Assembly: GCA_902526645.1 (NCBI GenBank)
Contig: CABZLS010000002.1
Location: forward strand, 48,925-112,924
Origin: an uncultured Pelagibacteraceae bacterium
GTDB lineage: Bacteria; Pseudomonadota; Alphaproteobacteria; Pelagibacterales; Pelagibacteraceae
DNA length: 64,000 nucleotides
Reading direction: 5' to 3'
Shown here: one piece after another, positions 1 to 8,869 of the stretch
Numbering within the stretch: the first letter of the stretch is position 1
Layout of the letters: every line of letters begins with the position of its first letter
Notes under the pieces: generated by a model
What the model was told of the DNA's origin: nothing
Database searches by the model: none
The model's input: the letters and a program-made list of their open reading frames with translations, nothing else
Made by a program: the position numbers and the translations under genes

Positions 1-2389
1 ATTTCTTTTTTTCTACTTCTATAAAAATATTTTTATTTTTAAGTTCTTTATCTGAATAGTCATTATTTATATAACCAAAAGTTATATTTTTTTTGAAATT
101 AAATGAATAGTTTCCTGAGGTCGACCTTCCAATAATTTTATTATCTATATATATTGGCTCATCATGAAGCAATAATGGCTCACCTGGTTTACTGTCATCA
201 AGGGTAAACATTGAAAATCTTTTTTTAATTTTCTCATTTTTAATTCTTTCCAAAGCTTTTTTGCCAATGAAATCTACATCTTTCTTTTTACTAATTGTAA
301 AAGCTAATCCAGCTTGAAACTGGTTTTCCTCTGGAGAAATATCATGTCCCCAATGTAAAAATCCGCTCTCCATTCGCATAATATCCATTGCATGCATGCC
401 ACAATTTGAAAGATTAAAATCCTTACCTTTTTCTATGAGTAGTTCATAAAATCTTTTTGCATCATCTATTTTTATATATAATTCGTATCCTAACTCACCA
501 ACATACGATAATCTCTGTGCCCAAATTTTAATTCCTTCTATTGTAATATATTTTGCAGTACCAAATTTAAAATTATCATTTTCAAAATTATCTACAGAAA
601 TTGTCTTAATAAAATCTCTACTCTTTGGTCCAAAAACTCCAAATACACAATAATCATCAGTTATGTCTTTTAATTTTACATCTTCGGAAAGATGTTTTCT
701 AATGTGAAATTTATCCCTTTCTCTTGTAGCTGCAGAACTTATAATTCTAAAATGATTTTGATTTACACACACTACAGTTAAGTCAGCCTCAATACCACCA
801 TCGCTATTTAACATATGAGTGTAAATACATTTTCCAGCCTCATTTTTAATATTTGCAGTACAAATTCTTTGTAATTCTTGATGAGCCTTATCAGATTTTA
901 TCTCAAATTTAGAAAATGGAGTTAAATCAAATAAACCTACATTTTTAATAGTATTATTAGTTTCATATTCTGCTGAAGGATACCAATTTTGGTAATTATA
1001 GCTATATTCATACTCCGATCTTTCGCCATCGAGCGCAAACCACATAGGTCTCTCATACCCACCTGAAACTCCAAAACATGCTCCAAAACTTTTAAGATTT
1101 TCATGATGAGGGAGGGTTTTAATATTCCTTGAAGTTTTATGTTGTTTAAATGGCCAATGCATTCCATATAAATCTCCTAATGACTCTGTAATCCTTTTTT
1201 TAATAAATCCTAATTCTGAATGAAATTTTTGAAATCTCTTAATATCATAACTAAAAATATCTTCATTGATATGTCCTGTCATTAACCATTCTGCTGTCAC
1301 TTTACCAACACCTCCCCCACTTCCAATTCCAATACTATTAAGGCCACAACAAACAAAAAAGTTTTTAATTTCAGGAACTTCACCTAATAAAGTATTTGTA
1401 TCTGGAGTAAAAGACTCAGGTCCTGAAAAAAATTTTCTAATACCCGCAGTTTCTAATACCGGAAATCGTTTAATAGCAGATCTTAAATAAGGTTCAAAAT
1501 GTTCAAAATTTTCTTGGAACTCACCAAAAGAAAAATCTTCAGGAACTGTATTTGTTTTATTCCAAGCAGGAATTGAATTTCCCTCAAAAATACCAACTAA
1601 TATCTTACCTGCGTCTTCTTTAATATATGTTCTATTATCAAAATCTCGAATTACAGGCAAAGTTTTTGAAAGATTTTTTATAGGTTCTGTAATAATATAA
1701 AAATGTTCAGCAGGATATAGTGGTATACTTACTCCAGCTTTTTCTCCTATCTGTCTTGACCACATTCCTGAAGCCAAAACAATATATTCACAATTAATTG
1801 TTTGACCATTAACTGTTACACCAGAAATTTTTCCATTCTTAGTTATGATTGTCTCTACAGGTGATTTCTCAAAAATTTGTGCGCCTTCTTGTCTAGCGGC
1901 TTTTGCAAGCATATGAGTAACACCTGAGGGATCTGCCGCCCCATCCCCAGGCATAAAAATGCCACCTAGTACATCATCAGTATTTAAAATTGGATAATCT
2001 TTTTTTATTTGATCTTTGTCTAAAATTCTTACATCAACATCATAAAGTTGAGCTGTTGTAGCTTGTCTTTGTAACTCTTGCCACCTTCCTCTAGTTTCAG
2101 CAATAGAGAGTGCCCCGTTTAACCTTAATCCAGCTGAATGATCAACTTTCTTTTCAAGTTCTTTATATAAATCTAAAGTATATTTCCTTATTTTTGTTAT
2201 TGCTGCTGATGGACCTAGTTGACTAACAAGTCCTGCGGCATGCCATGTTGTGCCTGAAGTAAGCTGATCCCTCTCTAGAAGAATAGTATCTTTCCAGCCA
2301 AATTTAGCTAAATGATAAGCAACTGAACATCCTACCACTCCACCTCCAATAACAACTACCTTGGCATTTAAGGGTGTTTTTTTAATCAT
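1..2389 (-). CDS. FAD-dependent dimethylglycine/sarcosine dehydrogenase-like protein (3' end outside window)
   Basis: Oxidative demethylase of the DMGDH/SARDH family: an N-terminal FAD oxidoreductase (DAO) domain removes an N-methyl group and a C-terminal GcvT-like domain passes the formaldehyde-level carbon to tetrahydrofolate. The ATG at 2389-2387 begins a protein with the dinucleotide-binding motif GGGVVG (residues 15-20) followed by TSGTTWHAAGL, whose His matches the covalent-flavin His of this family. The reading frame is open to base 1 (796 codons without a stop), so almost the whole protein is present; the complete paralogue at 38961-41393 has 810 residues. It is divergent from the epimerase genes with only 31 bp between starts. 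The exact substrate (dimethylglycine, sarcosine or another N-methyl compound) cannot be read from sequence. Confidence 0.85.
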   Translation of the reverse strand, partial: MIKKTPLNAKVVVIGGGVVGCSVAYHLAKFGWKDTILLERDQLTSGTTWHAAGLVSQLGPSAAITKIRKYTLDLYKELEKKVDHSAGLRLNGALSIAETRGRWQELQRQATTAQLYDVDVRILDKDQIKKDYPILNTDDVLGGIFMPGDGAADPSGVTHMLAKAARQEGAQIFEKSPVETIITKNGKISGVTVNGQTINCEYIVLASGMWSRQIGEKAGVSIPLYPAEHFYIITEPIKNLSKTLPVIRDFDNRTYIKEDAGKILVGIFEGNSIPAWNKTNTVPEDFSFGEFQENFEHFEPYLRSAIKRFPVLETAGIRKFFSGPESFTPDTNTLLGEVPEIKNFFVCCGLNSIGIGSGGGVGKVTAEWLMTGHINEDIFSYDIKRFQKFHSELGFIKKRITESLGDLYGMHWPFKQHKTSRNIKTLPHHENLKSFGACFGVSGGYERPMWFALDGERSEYEYSYNYQNWYPSAEYETNNTIKNVGLFDLTPFSKFEIKSDKAHQELQRICTANIKNEAGKCIYTHMLNSDGGIEADLTVVCVNQNHFRIISSAATRERDKFHIRKHLSEDVKLKDITDDYCVFGVFGPKSRDFIKTISVDNFENDNFKFGTAKYITIEGIKIWAQRLSYVGELGYELYIKIDDAKRFYELLIEKGKDFNLSNCGMHAMDIMRMESGFLHWGHDISPEENQFQAGLAFTISKKKDVDFIGKKALERIKNEKIKKRFSMFTLDDSKPGEPLLLHDEPIYIDNKIIGRSTSGNYSFNFKKNITFGYINNDYSDKELKNKNIFIEVEKKK

Positions 2390-2420
2390 TTATGTTAATT
2401 AATACATTAAAAATCACTAA

Positions 2421-3398
2421 ATGAAAAAAATATTAATTACAGGTGCCGCAGGATATATTGGCTCATGCTTATTTTTTTATTTAAAAGATGAATTTAAAGT
2501 CTCAGTTCTTGATAAGAAAGAAAATGTAAATTTTTCAGTCATTAACTGTGACTTACTTAATCTTAATAAATTAGATAAAATACTTAAAAAAGAAAAACCA
2601 GAATTTATTGTTCATTTTGCAGCTCAATCACTAGTGGATGAGACTATAAACAAGAGAAAATATTATCAAAATAACATAGTGGCTACAAATAATTTAATAA
2701 AAAGTATGAAAAAAAATAAAATAAATAATATTATTTTTTCCAGTACTGCGGCTCTATATAAATATAAGAATAAGATTATTTCTGAAAAAAGTGAAATTAA
2801 ACCAATAAGCACATATGCTAAAACTAAATTTGAATGTGAAAAATCAATAAAAAAATCAAAAATAAATTCTGTAATTCTAAGATTTTTTAATGTTTGCTCT
2901 AGTCTTAAGTCTAAAAATAAAATTGTTGGTGAGCTACATAATCCTGAAACCCATCTTATTCCAACCTTAGTTTACAAAAATATGAAAAAAAAGTTAGTCT
3001 ATATTTATGGAGACAACTATAAAACTAGGGACGGAACATGTATCAGAGATTACATTCATATAAATGACATATGTTCTGCAGTAAAAAAATCCATAAATTA
3101 TTTATCAAAAAATAAAAATAAATTTGAGATTATCAACATTGGTTCATCCACCAAAATTACAAACTTAGAAATTATTAAAAATGTCGAAAAATTGACAAAA
3201 ATTCAAACTAAATTCAAACTTGTTAGGAGACGAAAAGGTGATGTAGCAAAATTGAGTTGTTCAATTAACAAAGCAAGAAAAAAATTAAAATGGAACCCAA
3301 CTTTTTCAAATATCCCTAGAATTATAAAAGATGAAATATCTTGGATTAAGCATTTAGATAAATTAAATATTAAAAGAAAATTTAGAAACTATTTATGA
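2421..3398 (+). CDS. NAD-dependent sugar epimerase, UDP-glucose 4-epimerase-like
   Basis: Short-chain dehydrogenase of the extended type that epimerises or otherwise modifies a nucleotide sugar, for cell-surface polysaccharide. 325 aa, close to GalE length. NAD-binding motif GAAGYIG (residues 8-14), HFAAQS (65-70), the Ser/Thr of SSTA (107-110) and catalytic Tyr132-x-x-x-Lys136 (YAKTK) are all intact, and RDYIH later in the protein is typical of GalE. The stop overlaps the start of the next epimerase by 4 bp (ATGA), so the two are probably cotranscribed and translationally coupled. GalE is the best guess, but other C4 epimerases share these motifs, so no gene symbol is given. Confidence 0.85.
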   Translation: MKKILITGAAGYIGSCLFFYLKDEFKVSVLDKKENVNFSVINCDLLNLNKLDKILKKEKPEFIVHFAAQSLVDETINKRKYYQNNIVATNNLIKSMKKNKINNIIFSSTAALYKYKNKIISEKSEIKPISTYAKTKFECEKSIKKSKINSVILRFFNVCSSLKSKNKIVGELHNPETHLIPTLVYKNMKKKLVYIYGDNYKTRDGTCIRDYIHINDICSAVKKSINYLSKNKNKFEIINIGSSTKITNLEIIKNVEKLTKIQTKFKLVRRRKGDVAKLSCSINKARKKLKWNPTFSNIPRIIKDEISWIKHLDKLNIKRKFRNYL

Positions 3399-4396
3399 AA
3401 ATATTTATTACCGGTACTTCAGGATTTATAGGTTTTGCCCTTGCTTTATCATTATTAAAAAAGGGATATAGAGTACATGGTTATGACTCTGTAAATAAAT
3501 ATTACGATGTAAAACTTAAATATGCTAGAAATAAAATTTTAAAAAAGTTTAAAAATTTTAGATTTACAAAAGGATTATTAGAAAATGAAAAAAAACTAAA
3601 AAATACTATTCTAAATTTTAAACCAGATTTTATTATTCATTTAGCAGCACAGGCAGGTGTAAGATATAGCCTCAAAAAGCCAAGAACTTATCTTTCATCA
3701 AATATTATTGGAACTTATAATATAATTGAAATAGCAAATTTAGCTAAAATAAAACATTTACTAATTGCTTCAACCTCCTCTGCTTACGGTGCTAACTCTA
3801 AATCTCCTTTCTCAGAACTTGATAAAGCTGATAAACAATTAAGTGTATATGCAGCAACAAAAAAAGCTACAGAGAGCTTAGCACACTCATATTCTAGTCT
3901 CTGGAAACTTCCAATAACAATGCTCAGATTTTTTACAGTTTATGGACCTTGGGGAAGGCCTGATATGGCACTATTTAAATTCACTAAAGCCATAATTAGA
4001 GGAAAAAAAATTGATATTTATAATAAGGGAGAAATGTATCGTGATTTTACATATATAGATGATGTTGTTAAAGCTGTAGAATTATTAATTAAAAAGATAC
4101 CAAAACTTAACTCTAAAAAGAAAATTAGAAATGATAGTATTTCTCCAGTTGCACCATTTAGAATCGTTAATATAGGTAACCAAAAGAAAGTTTACCTCAA
4201 AAACTTTGTTAAGGAATTGGAAAATGTTTTACAAAAAAAATCAATAAAAAACTTTATGCCAATGCAAAAAGGTGATGTTAAGCTTACATTCTCAGACACT
4301 AAACTTTTAAAAAAACTTACCGGTTTCCAGCCAAAAACATCCTATAAGCTAGGAGTAAGAAAATTCGTAGATTGGTACAAATCATTTTATCTTTAA
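3395..4396 (+). CDS. UDP-glucuronate 4-epimerase-like NAD-dependent epimerase
   Basis: Predicted to interconvert UDP-glucuronate and UDP-galacturonate for surface polysaccharide. 333 aa. GTSGFIG (7-13) binds NAD; Tyr152-x-x-x-Lys156 (YAATK) is the catalytic pair. The segments YDVKLKYAR, HLAAQAGVRYSL and VYGPWGRPDMALFKF match the UDP-glucuronate 4-epimerase (capsular polysaccharide protein I) subgroup better than GalE. It starts inside the stop of the preceding epimerase (ATGA overlap) and converges on alanine dehydrogenase with a 4-bp overlap of the two 3' ends. No glycosyltransferase is nearby, so the polymer it serves is unknown. Confidence 0.88.
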   Translation: MKIFITGTSGFIGFALALSLLKKGYRVHGYDSVNKYYDVKLKYARNKILKKFKNFRFTKGLLENEKKLKNTILNFKPDFIIHLAAQAGVRYSLKKPRTYLSSNIIGTYNIIEIANLAKIKHLLIASTSSAYGANSKSPFSELDKADKQLSVYAATKKATESLAHSYSSLWKLPITMLRFFTVYGPWGRPDMALFKFTKAIIRGKKIDIYNKGEMYRDFTYIDDVVKAVELLIKKIPKLNSKKKIRNDSISPVAPFRIVNIGNQKKVYLKNFVKELENVLQKKSIKNFMPMQKGDVKLTFSDTKLLKKLTGFQPKTSYKLGVRKFVDWYKSFYL

Positions 4397-5505
4397 AATA
4401 ATTGCGATGGGTCAGAGTATTCATAGTTAAATACATCAGCGACTGCTTTATATGTAACTTGCCCCTTGTATACATTAAGTCCTGCCAAAAAATTCTTGTC
4501 TTCTTTAAATACTTTTTGATAACCTTTATTTGCTAATTTTACCAAATAAGGAAGTGTAGCTGTATTCAATGCAAAAGTTGAAGTTCTTGGAACTCCTCCT
4601 GGCATATTTGCTACACAGTAATGAACAACGTCGTCTACAATATATGTTGGATTTCCATGAGTTGTAGGTTTACTTGTTTCAACACATCCGCCTTGATCAA
4701 TTGCGACATCAACAATCACAGATCCTCTTTTCATTAGTTTTAACATGTCTTTGGTAACTAATTTTGGAGCTTCAGCTCCTGGAATTAAAACTCCACCCAC
4801 TAATAAATCTGCTTCAGAAACCAATTTTTTTAAATCTATTTTATTACTTTGTTCTGGAATAATTTTATCTCCAAACATTTCAACTAATTGCTTAAGTCTT
4901 GTCTCAGATTTATCTACAATACGAACCTTGGCTTTCATACCGGCAGCTATTATGGCAGCATTTTCCCCCACAACTCCTCCACCAAGAATTAATACATTTG
5001 CTGGTTCTCCTCCAGGAGCTCCACCTAATAATACTCCTCTACCTTTTTGATTTTTTTCCAAGCAATGTGCGCCAGCTTGTACTGACATTCTACCAGCTAC
5101 AGCACTCATTGGTGCAAGCAATGGAAGTCTACCATTATTATCAGTTACAGTCTCATAGGCAATATTTATACTTTTTGATTTTATCAATCCCTCAGTTAAT
5201 TCTTTAGCAGCAGCTAAGTGTAGATAAGTATATACAATTTGATTTTCTTTAATCATATCTACCTCAACTTTTTGAGGTTCTTTAACTTTAACAATGATTT
5301 CGGCATCATTAAAAATATCAGCTGCGCTTTCAGTAATTTTAGCTCCAGCTTTTATATACTGATCATTTTCAAAACCTGCTTCAAAACCTCCATTACTTTC
5401 AATCAAGACTTCATGACCCTCTGAAACAAGTGTTTTAACACTATCGGGTGTTAAACCTATTCGATTCTCTTGGGGTTTAATTTCCTTTGGAACTCCAATT
5501 TTCAT
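4393..5505 (-). CDS. ald: alanine dehydrogenase
   Basis: NAD-dependent oxidative deamination of L-alanine to pyruvate and ammonium, in the cytoplasm. 370 aa, the usual length. The N-terminus (MKIGVPKEIKPQENRIGLTP) and the Rossmann segment VLILGGGVVGENAA are characteristic of Ald rather than of transhydrogenase alpha subunits. It lies 9 bp downstream of an omega-amino acid:pyruvate aminotransferase on the same strand. That pairing is the standard arrangement in which the aminotransferase forms alanine from pyruvate and Ald regenerates pyruvate while releasing ammonium, as in taurine catabolism by Tpa/Ald. Probably one operon, divergent from tauABC. Confidence 0.95.
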   Translation of the reverse strand: MKIGVPKEIKPQENRIGLTPDSVKTLVSEGHEVLIESNGGFEAGFENDQYIKAGAKITESAADIFNDAEIIVKVKEPQKVEVDMIKENQIVYTYLHLAAAKELTEGLIKSKSINIAYETVTDNNGRLPLLAPMSAVAGRMSVQAGAHCLEKNQKGRGVLLGGAPGGEPANVLILGGGVVGENAAIIAAGMKAKVRIVDKSETRLKQLVEMFGDKIIPEQSNKIDLKKLVSEADLLVGGVLIPGAEAPKLVTKDMLKLMKRGSVIVDVAIDQGGCVETSKPTTHGNPTYIVDDVVHYCVANMPGGVPRTSTFALNTATLPYLVKLANKGYQKVFKEDKNFLAGLNVYKGQVTYKAVADVFNYEYSDPSQLF

Positions 5506-5514
5506 TATTGAAAT

Positions 5515-6861
5515 TTAATTCTTTTTACTTTTTGCGTAATTTGTAATACCCGTTCGAAGTTTTTCAATGATTTCGTCAATATGTTTTTTTTCACAAATAA
5601 ACATTGGTGCAATAATTAAACAATCACCTGTAGCTTTAAAGTTTACTCCTGCATCATAACAATGTTTAAAAGTAGCAAGACCTGCTTTACCAGGTCTTCC
5701 ATCTGTTTTGATATCAATTCCACCCATCATTCCATAACCTCTGATATTATCGACTACATCAATATCTTTTAGAGAAAATAAACCTTCTTGAAAATAAGGA
5801 GCAAGCTCTTTTGCTCTGTTAAATATATCATCTTTTTCAAAAATATCTTGGACTGCTAATGCTGCTGCAACAGAAACAGGTATTCCTGAATATGTATAGC
5901 CATGGAATAATTCAATTACACCTTTTGGAGAATTATCCATTACCGCATCATAAATTTCTTCTTTACAAGCAACTACGCCAAACGGAACTATGCCATTGGT
6001 TGTAGCTTTTGCCATTGTCATAATATCAGGTGTTACTCCAAATTCTTGTGCACCAAAAGGAGAGCCTGTTCTACCCCAACCAGTTATTACTTCATCAAAA
6101 ATTAAAAGTATTTTATGTTTATCACAAAGCTCTCTTAATCTTTGCAAATATCCAACTGGTGGGACCAATGTTCCTGTAGAACCAGCAATAGGTTCAACAA
6201 TACATGCAGCAATATTTTCTGATCCAAAATTTGTACAAATCCTTTCTAGATCATTTGCAATTTCAGCTCCTGTATCTGGTTGTCCAGATATAAACTTATG
6301 TTCATCTAAATGCGTATGTCTCATATGAACAACACCGGGCATTAGAACGCTTGCGTAAGCTTTAACATTATTTATCATTCCCCCAACTGATGTTGCTCCA
6401 ATATTCATTCCGTGATATGCACGTTCTCTTCCAACAAATCTAAATCTTTGACCTTCTCCTCTTGCTTTGTGATAAGCAATACTAATTTTAATTGCTGTTT
6501 CGACTGCAGTAGATCCACATATAGTATAAAAAATTTTATTTAAATTTCCTGGTGTATGTTTCGAAATTCTGGTTGCTAATTCAAATGATCCACCAAAACC
6601 CTGTTGGAAAGGTTGGCAGTAATCTAGGGTATTTAGTTGATTTGTTATTGCCTCAATAATTTCTTTTCTTCCGTGTCCTAAAGGATTACAAAATAAACCA
6701 GAGCTTGCATCTATCTGTGTTTTTCCTTGATGATTTTTTAAATAAACTCCTTTTGCCTCAACAATCAGTTTAGGATTTTCCTTAAAATCCTTATTTGAAG
6801 TAAATGGCATCCAGTGTTCATTTAATGAATTAGGTACTGAAGTTCTTTTTTCTGAGCTCAT
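5515..6861 (-). CDS. omega-amino acid:pyruvate aminotransferase (taurine or beta-alanine type)
   Basis: Class-III PLP aminotransferase that moves the amino group of an omega-amino compound to pyruvate. 448 aa. The cofactor Lys is K285 in MTMAKATTNG, with DEVITGWGRTG (256-266) supplying the PLP-interacting Asp. The N-terminal EHWMPFTSNKDFK is typical of beta-alanine/omega-amino acid:pyruvate transaminases. Because it is divergent from tauABC and followed by ald, taurine to sulfoacetaldehyde (Tpa activity) is the most likely role, but beta-alanine to malonate semialdehyde cannot be excluded from sequence. I therefore give no gene symbol. Confidence 0.88.
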   Translation of the reverse strand: MSSEKRTSVPNSLNEHWMPFTSNKDFKENPKLIVEAKGVYLKNHQGKTQIDASSGLFCNPLGHGRKEIIEAITNQLNTLDYCQPFQQGFGGSFELATRISKHTPGNLNKIFYTICGSTAVETAIKISIAYHKARGEGQRFRFVGRERAYHGMNIGATSVGGMINNVKAYASVLMPGVVHMRHTHLDEHKFISGQPDTGAEIANDLERICTNFGSENIAACIVEPIAGSTGTLVPPVGYLQRLRELCDKHKILLIFDEVITGWGRTGSPFGAQEFGVTPDIMTMAKATTNGIVPFGVVACKEEIYDAVMDNSPKGVIELFHGYTYSGIPVSVAAALAVQDIFEKDDIFNRAKELAPYFQEGLFSLKDIDVVDNIRGYGMMGGIDIKTDGRPGKAGLATFKHCYDAGVNFKATGDCLIIAPMFICEKKHIDEIIEKLRTGITNYAKSKKN

Positions 6862-6897
6862 AAAATTAATTTTTAAAAAATCGTATATTAAATTAAT

Positions 6898-6969
6898 GCT
6901 TAGACTAATTAAGTCTAATAAACCACCAAAATAATTGTCACAACTAATAGTTGTATGACCATTATAACC
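6898..6969. promoter_or_regulatory. candidate operator palindromes in the divergent aminotransferase/tauA promoter
   Basis: The 181-bp divergent intergenic region holds two inverted repeats: TTAGACT-AATTA-AGTCTAA at 6900-6918 and the perfect palindrome ACAACTA-A-TAGTTGT at 6940-6954. The second extends, with a small indel, into flanking ATAATTGTC and GACCATTAT to give half sites of about 17 bp. Dyads of this kind between divergent transporter and enzyme genes usually bind a dimeric regulator. No regulator gene is adjacent, so the cognate protein is unknown. Confidence 0.4.
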
Positions 6970-7042
6970 ATTTTTTTGTTTTACATACCGGTCAATTTAA
7001 TCTTAAACTTGGAACATATAAATAATCAACTAAGAGGAATAA

Positions 7043-7984
7043 ATGAAAAAAATAATTAGTTTTATTCTTGGATGTTTTGTAGCTCTTAATTTATCAATCT
7101 CAGTTGCTAATTCAGCTGCGAATGAAGTTAGAGTTGCTTACTTTTTAGAATGGCCAAGTCCAAACCTTGAAGATATGATGAAAAAAAACTTTGCTAAAGC
7201 TTTAGGAGTTCCTGTTAAATGGACAAACTTCACTAATGGTGGTGCAATGACCGACGCTATGTTGGCGGGAGATATTGATATCTCTTACTCTCAAGGTTTA
7301 GTTCCGTTTATTAATGCTGTTAAATCAAAAGCTCCTATCAAGCTTGTAGATATAGCTATGGAATACGGAATGGGTGGTACAACATGTGTAACATCAAATG
7401 CTTCTGGTATAACAAAAGCTAATGCGACAGAACTTGAGGGTAAAAAAGTTGCTGTTCCATTAGGTACAATGGCTGAGTACGTTTTTGATGAAAGTATGAA
7501 AGTTGTTGGAGCTGACCGAAAAAAAATGGATATCATTCAAATGGATCCTGAAGAGGGAGCTGCTGCGTTAGTAAGTGGTGATGTCGTAATGGCATGTTTA
7601 TTCGGTGGTAACTCTATTAAAGCTGCAACTGCAGTAGGATCTAGATTACTTACAGTTCAAGAAGCTAGAGATGCTGGTATCTTAGGTATAGATATTACTT
7701 CAGTAACTACAAAGTTTATGAAGGAAAATCCTGGCATGCTTAGAACTTTTATTGAGGTAACTCATGAAGCAAATGCAAGATATAGAGCTGGAAAAAGCGA
7801 TATGAATTCAATGTCAAAAGCTTCTGAAATGAAAGTTGCTGATATGAAAGAGACTTTAAGTGGCTTTAAATTCCTAACTCCAGAGGAAACAAAACAGTCT
7901 ATGGAGAGTGGAAATCTTGATGCATTCTTAAAAGGAATGGGAACACCAAGAGGAAACGTAGACACAAGTTTCTTGCCTTTATAA
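7043..7984 (+). CDS. tauA: taurine ABC transporter, periplasmic substrate-binding protein
   Basis: Periplasmic solute-binding protein delivering taurine (or a related sulfonate) to TauBC. 313 aa with a signal peptide (MKKIISFILGCFVALNLSIS..., cleavage near the Ala-Asn-Ser-Ala run at residues 22-26). The mature protein begins NEVRVAYFLEWPSPN, a start typical of marine alphaproteobacterial TauA. An AGAGG Shine-Dalgarno precedes the ATG. A strong hairpin separates it from tauB, which fits the usual excess of binding protein over membrane components. Taurine specificity is inferred from family and from the divergent aminotransferase/ald pair. Confidence 0.9.
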   Translation: MKKIISFILGCFVALNLSISVANSAANEVRVAYFLEWPSPNLEDMMKKNFAKALGVPVKWTNFTNGGAMTDAMLAGDIDISYSQGLVPFINAVKSKAPIKLVDIAMEYGMGGTTCVTSNASGITKANATELEGKKVAVPLGTMAEYVFDESMKVVGADRKKMDIIQMDPEEGAAALVSGDVVMACLFGGNSIKAATAVGSRLLTVQEARDAGILGIDITSVTTKFMKENPGMLRTFIEVTHEANARYRAGKSDMNSMSKASEMKVADMKETLSGFKFLTPEETKQSMESGNLDAFLKGMGTPRGNVDTSFLPL

Positions 7985-8004
7985 TATAAAGGTAATTAAA
8001 ATTT

Positions 8005-8044
8005 AAATAGGCGCCAATTTTATTAAATTGGTGCCTATTTTTTT
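8005..8044 (+). terminator. intra-operon hairpin with T-run between tauA and tauB (attenuator or mRNA stabiliser)
   Basis: 16-bp stem: arms 8005-8020 (AAATAGGCGCCAATTT) and 8025-8040 (AAATTGGTGCCTATTT) with one G-T pair and a 4-base loop, followed by T-rich DNA to 8044. It has the form of an intrinsic terminator. As tauB and tauC follow without an obvious new promoter, it most likely gives partial termination or protects the tauA 3' end. Confidence 0.75.
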
Positions 8045-8071
8045 ATTAAAAATTAAAATATAAAGATTTTT

Positions 8072-8869
8072 ATGAGTGATTTAGTTTCTCAAAATCTAAA
8101 TATGATTTTCAAAACTCCAAAAGGAGAAACTGTTCATGCTTTAAAAGATTTAAATTTTACTTTAAAAAAAGGAGAACTTTTAACTGTTCTTGGTCCATCA
8201 GGTTGTGGAAAAACAACTTTATTAAATATCACTGCAGGATTTATAAGACCTACATCAGGAAGCATTACTTTAAATAATAAAGAGATTGATGGTCCTGGAG
8301 TTGAAAGAGGAATGGTTTTTCAACAAGGGGCATTATTTGAATGGCTAACAGTATCTGAAAATGTCAACTTTGGATTAAGAATGAAAAATGAAGATCCAAT
8401 TAAGACTCAAAAAAAAGTTGATGAATGGTTAGAAATAGTTGGATTAAAAGGATTTGGAAATACACCAACTTATCAATTATCTGGAGGAATGCAGCAAAGA
8501 GTTGCCCTTGCTAGATGTTTAATAAATGATCCTGATTTAATTCTAATGGATGAACCATTAGGAGCACTTGATGCGTTAACAAGAGAAAAAATGCAATCAT
8601 TAGTTCTAAAAATTTGGAAAGAAACTGGAAAGACAATTATCTTAATCACTCACTCTGTTGAAGAAGCTTTATTGCTTGGTGAAAGGTTATATGTAATGGC
8701 TCCAAGACCAGGAAGAATACATAAAGAATACAATCTACCATTTGCATCAATGGGATTAAAAGACGATTTGAGAGAAATTAAAAAAAATAAAGAATTTTCT
8801 GCAAAACGTGAAGAAATTTTAGAAATGATTTGGAATATGGAAGAAGAAATTATGGGGAAAGACAATTAA
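8072..8869 (+). CDS. tauB: taurine ABC transporter, ATP-binding protein
   Basis: ATPase subunit powering sulfonate import at the inner face of the membrane. 265 aa. Walker A GPSGCGKTT (41-49), Q-loop in VFQQGALFEW (82-91), signature LSGGMQQR (136-143) and Walker B LILMDE followed by PLGALD are all intact. It belongs to the TauB/SsuB/NrtD subfamily of the nitrate/sulfonate/taurine importers. The stop codon abuts the start of tauC (8869/8870), indicating translational coupling. Confidence 0.93.
   Translation: MSDLVSQNLNMIFKTPKGETVHALKDLNFTLKKGELLTVLGPSGCGKTTLLNITAGFIRPTSGSITLNNKEIDGPGVERGMVFQQGALFEWLTVSENVNFGLRMKNEDPIKTQKKVDEWLEIVGLKGFGNTPTYQLSGGMQQRVALARCLINDPDLILMDEPLGALDALTREKMQSLVLKIWKETGKTIILITHSVEEALLLGERLYVMAPRPGRIHKEYNLPFASMGLKDDLREIKKNKEFSAKREEILEMIWNMEEEIMGKDN

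Noticed and set aside
937..1490. Short ORFs on both strands around 0.9-1.5 kb
   Set aside because: They overlap the continuous FAD-GcvT reading frame and have no family features; shadows of the real gene.
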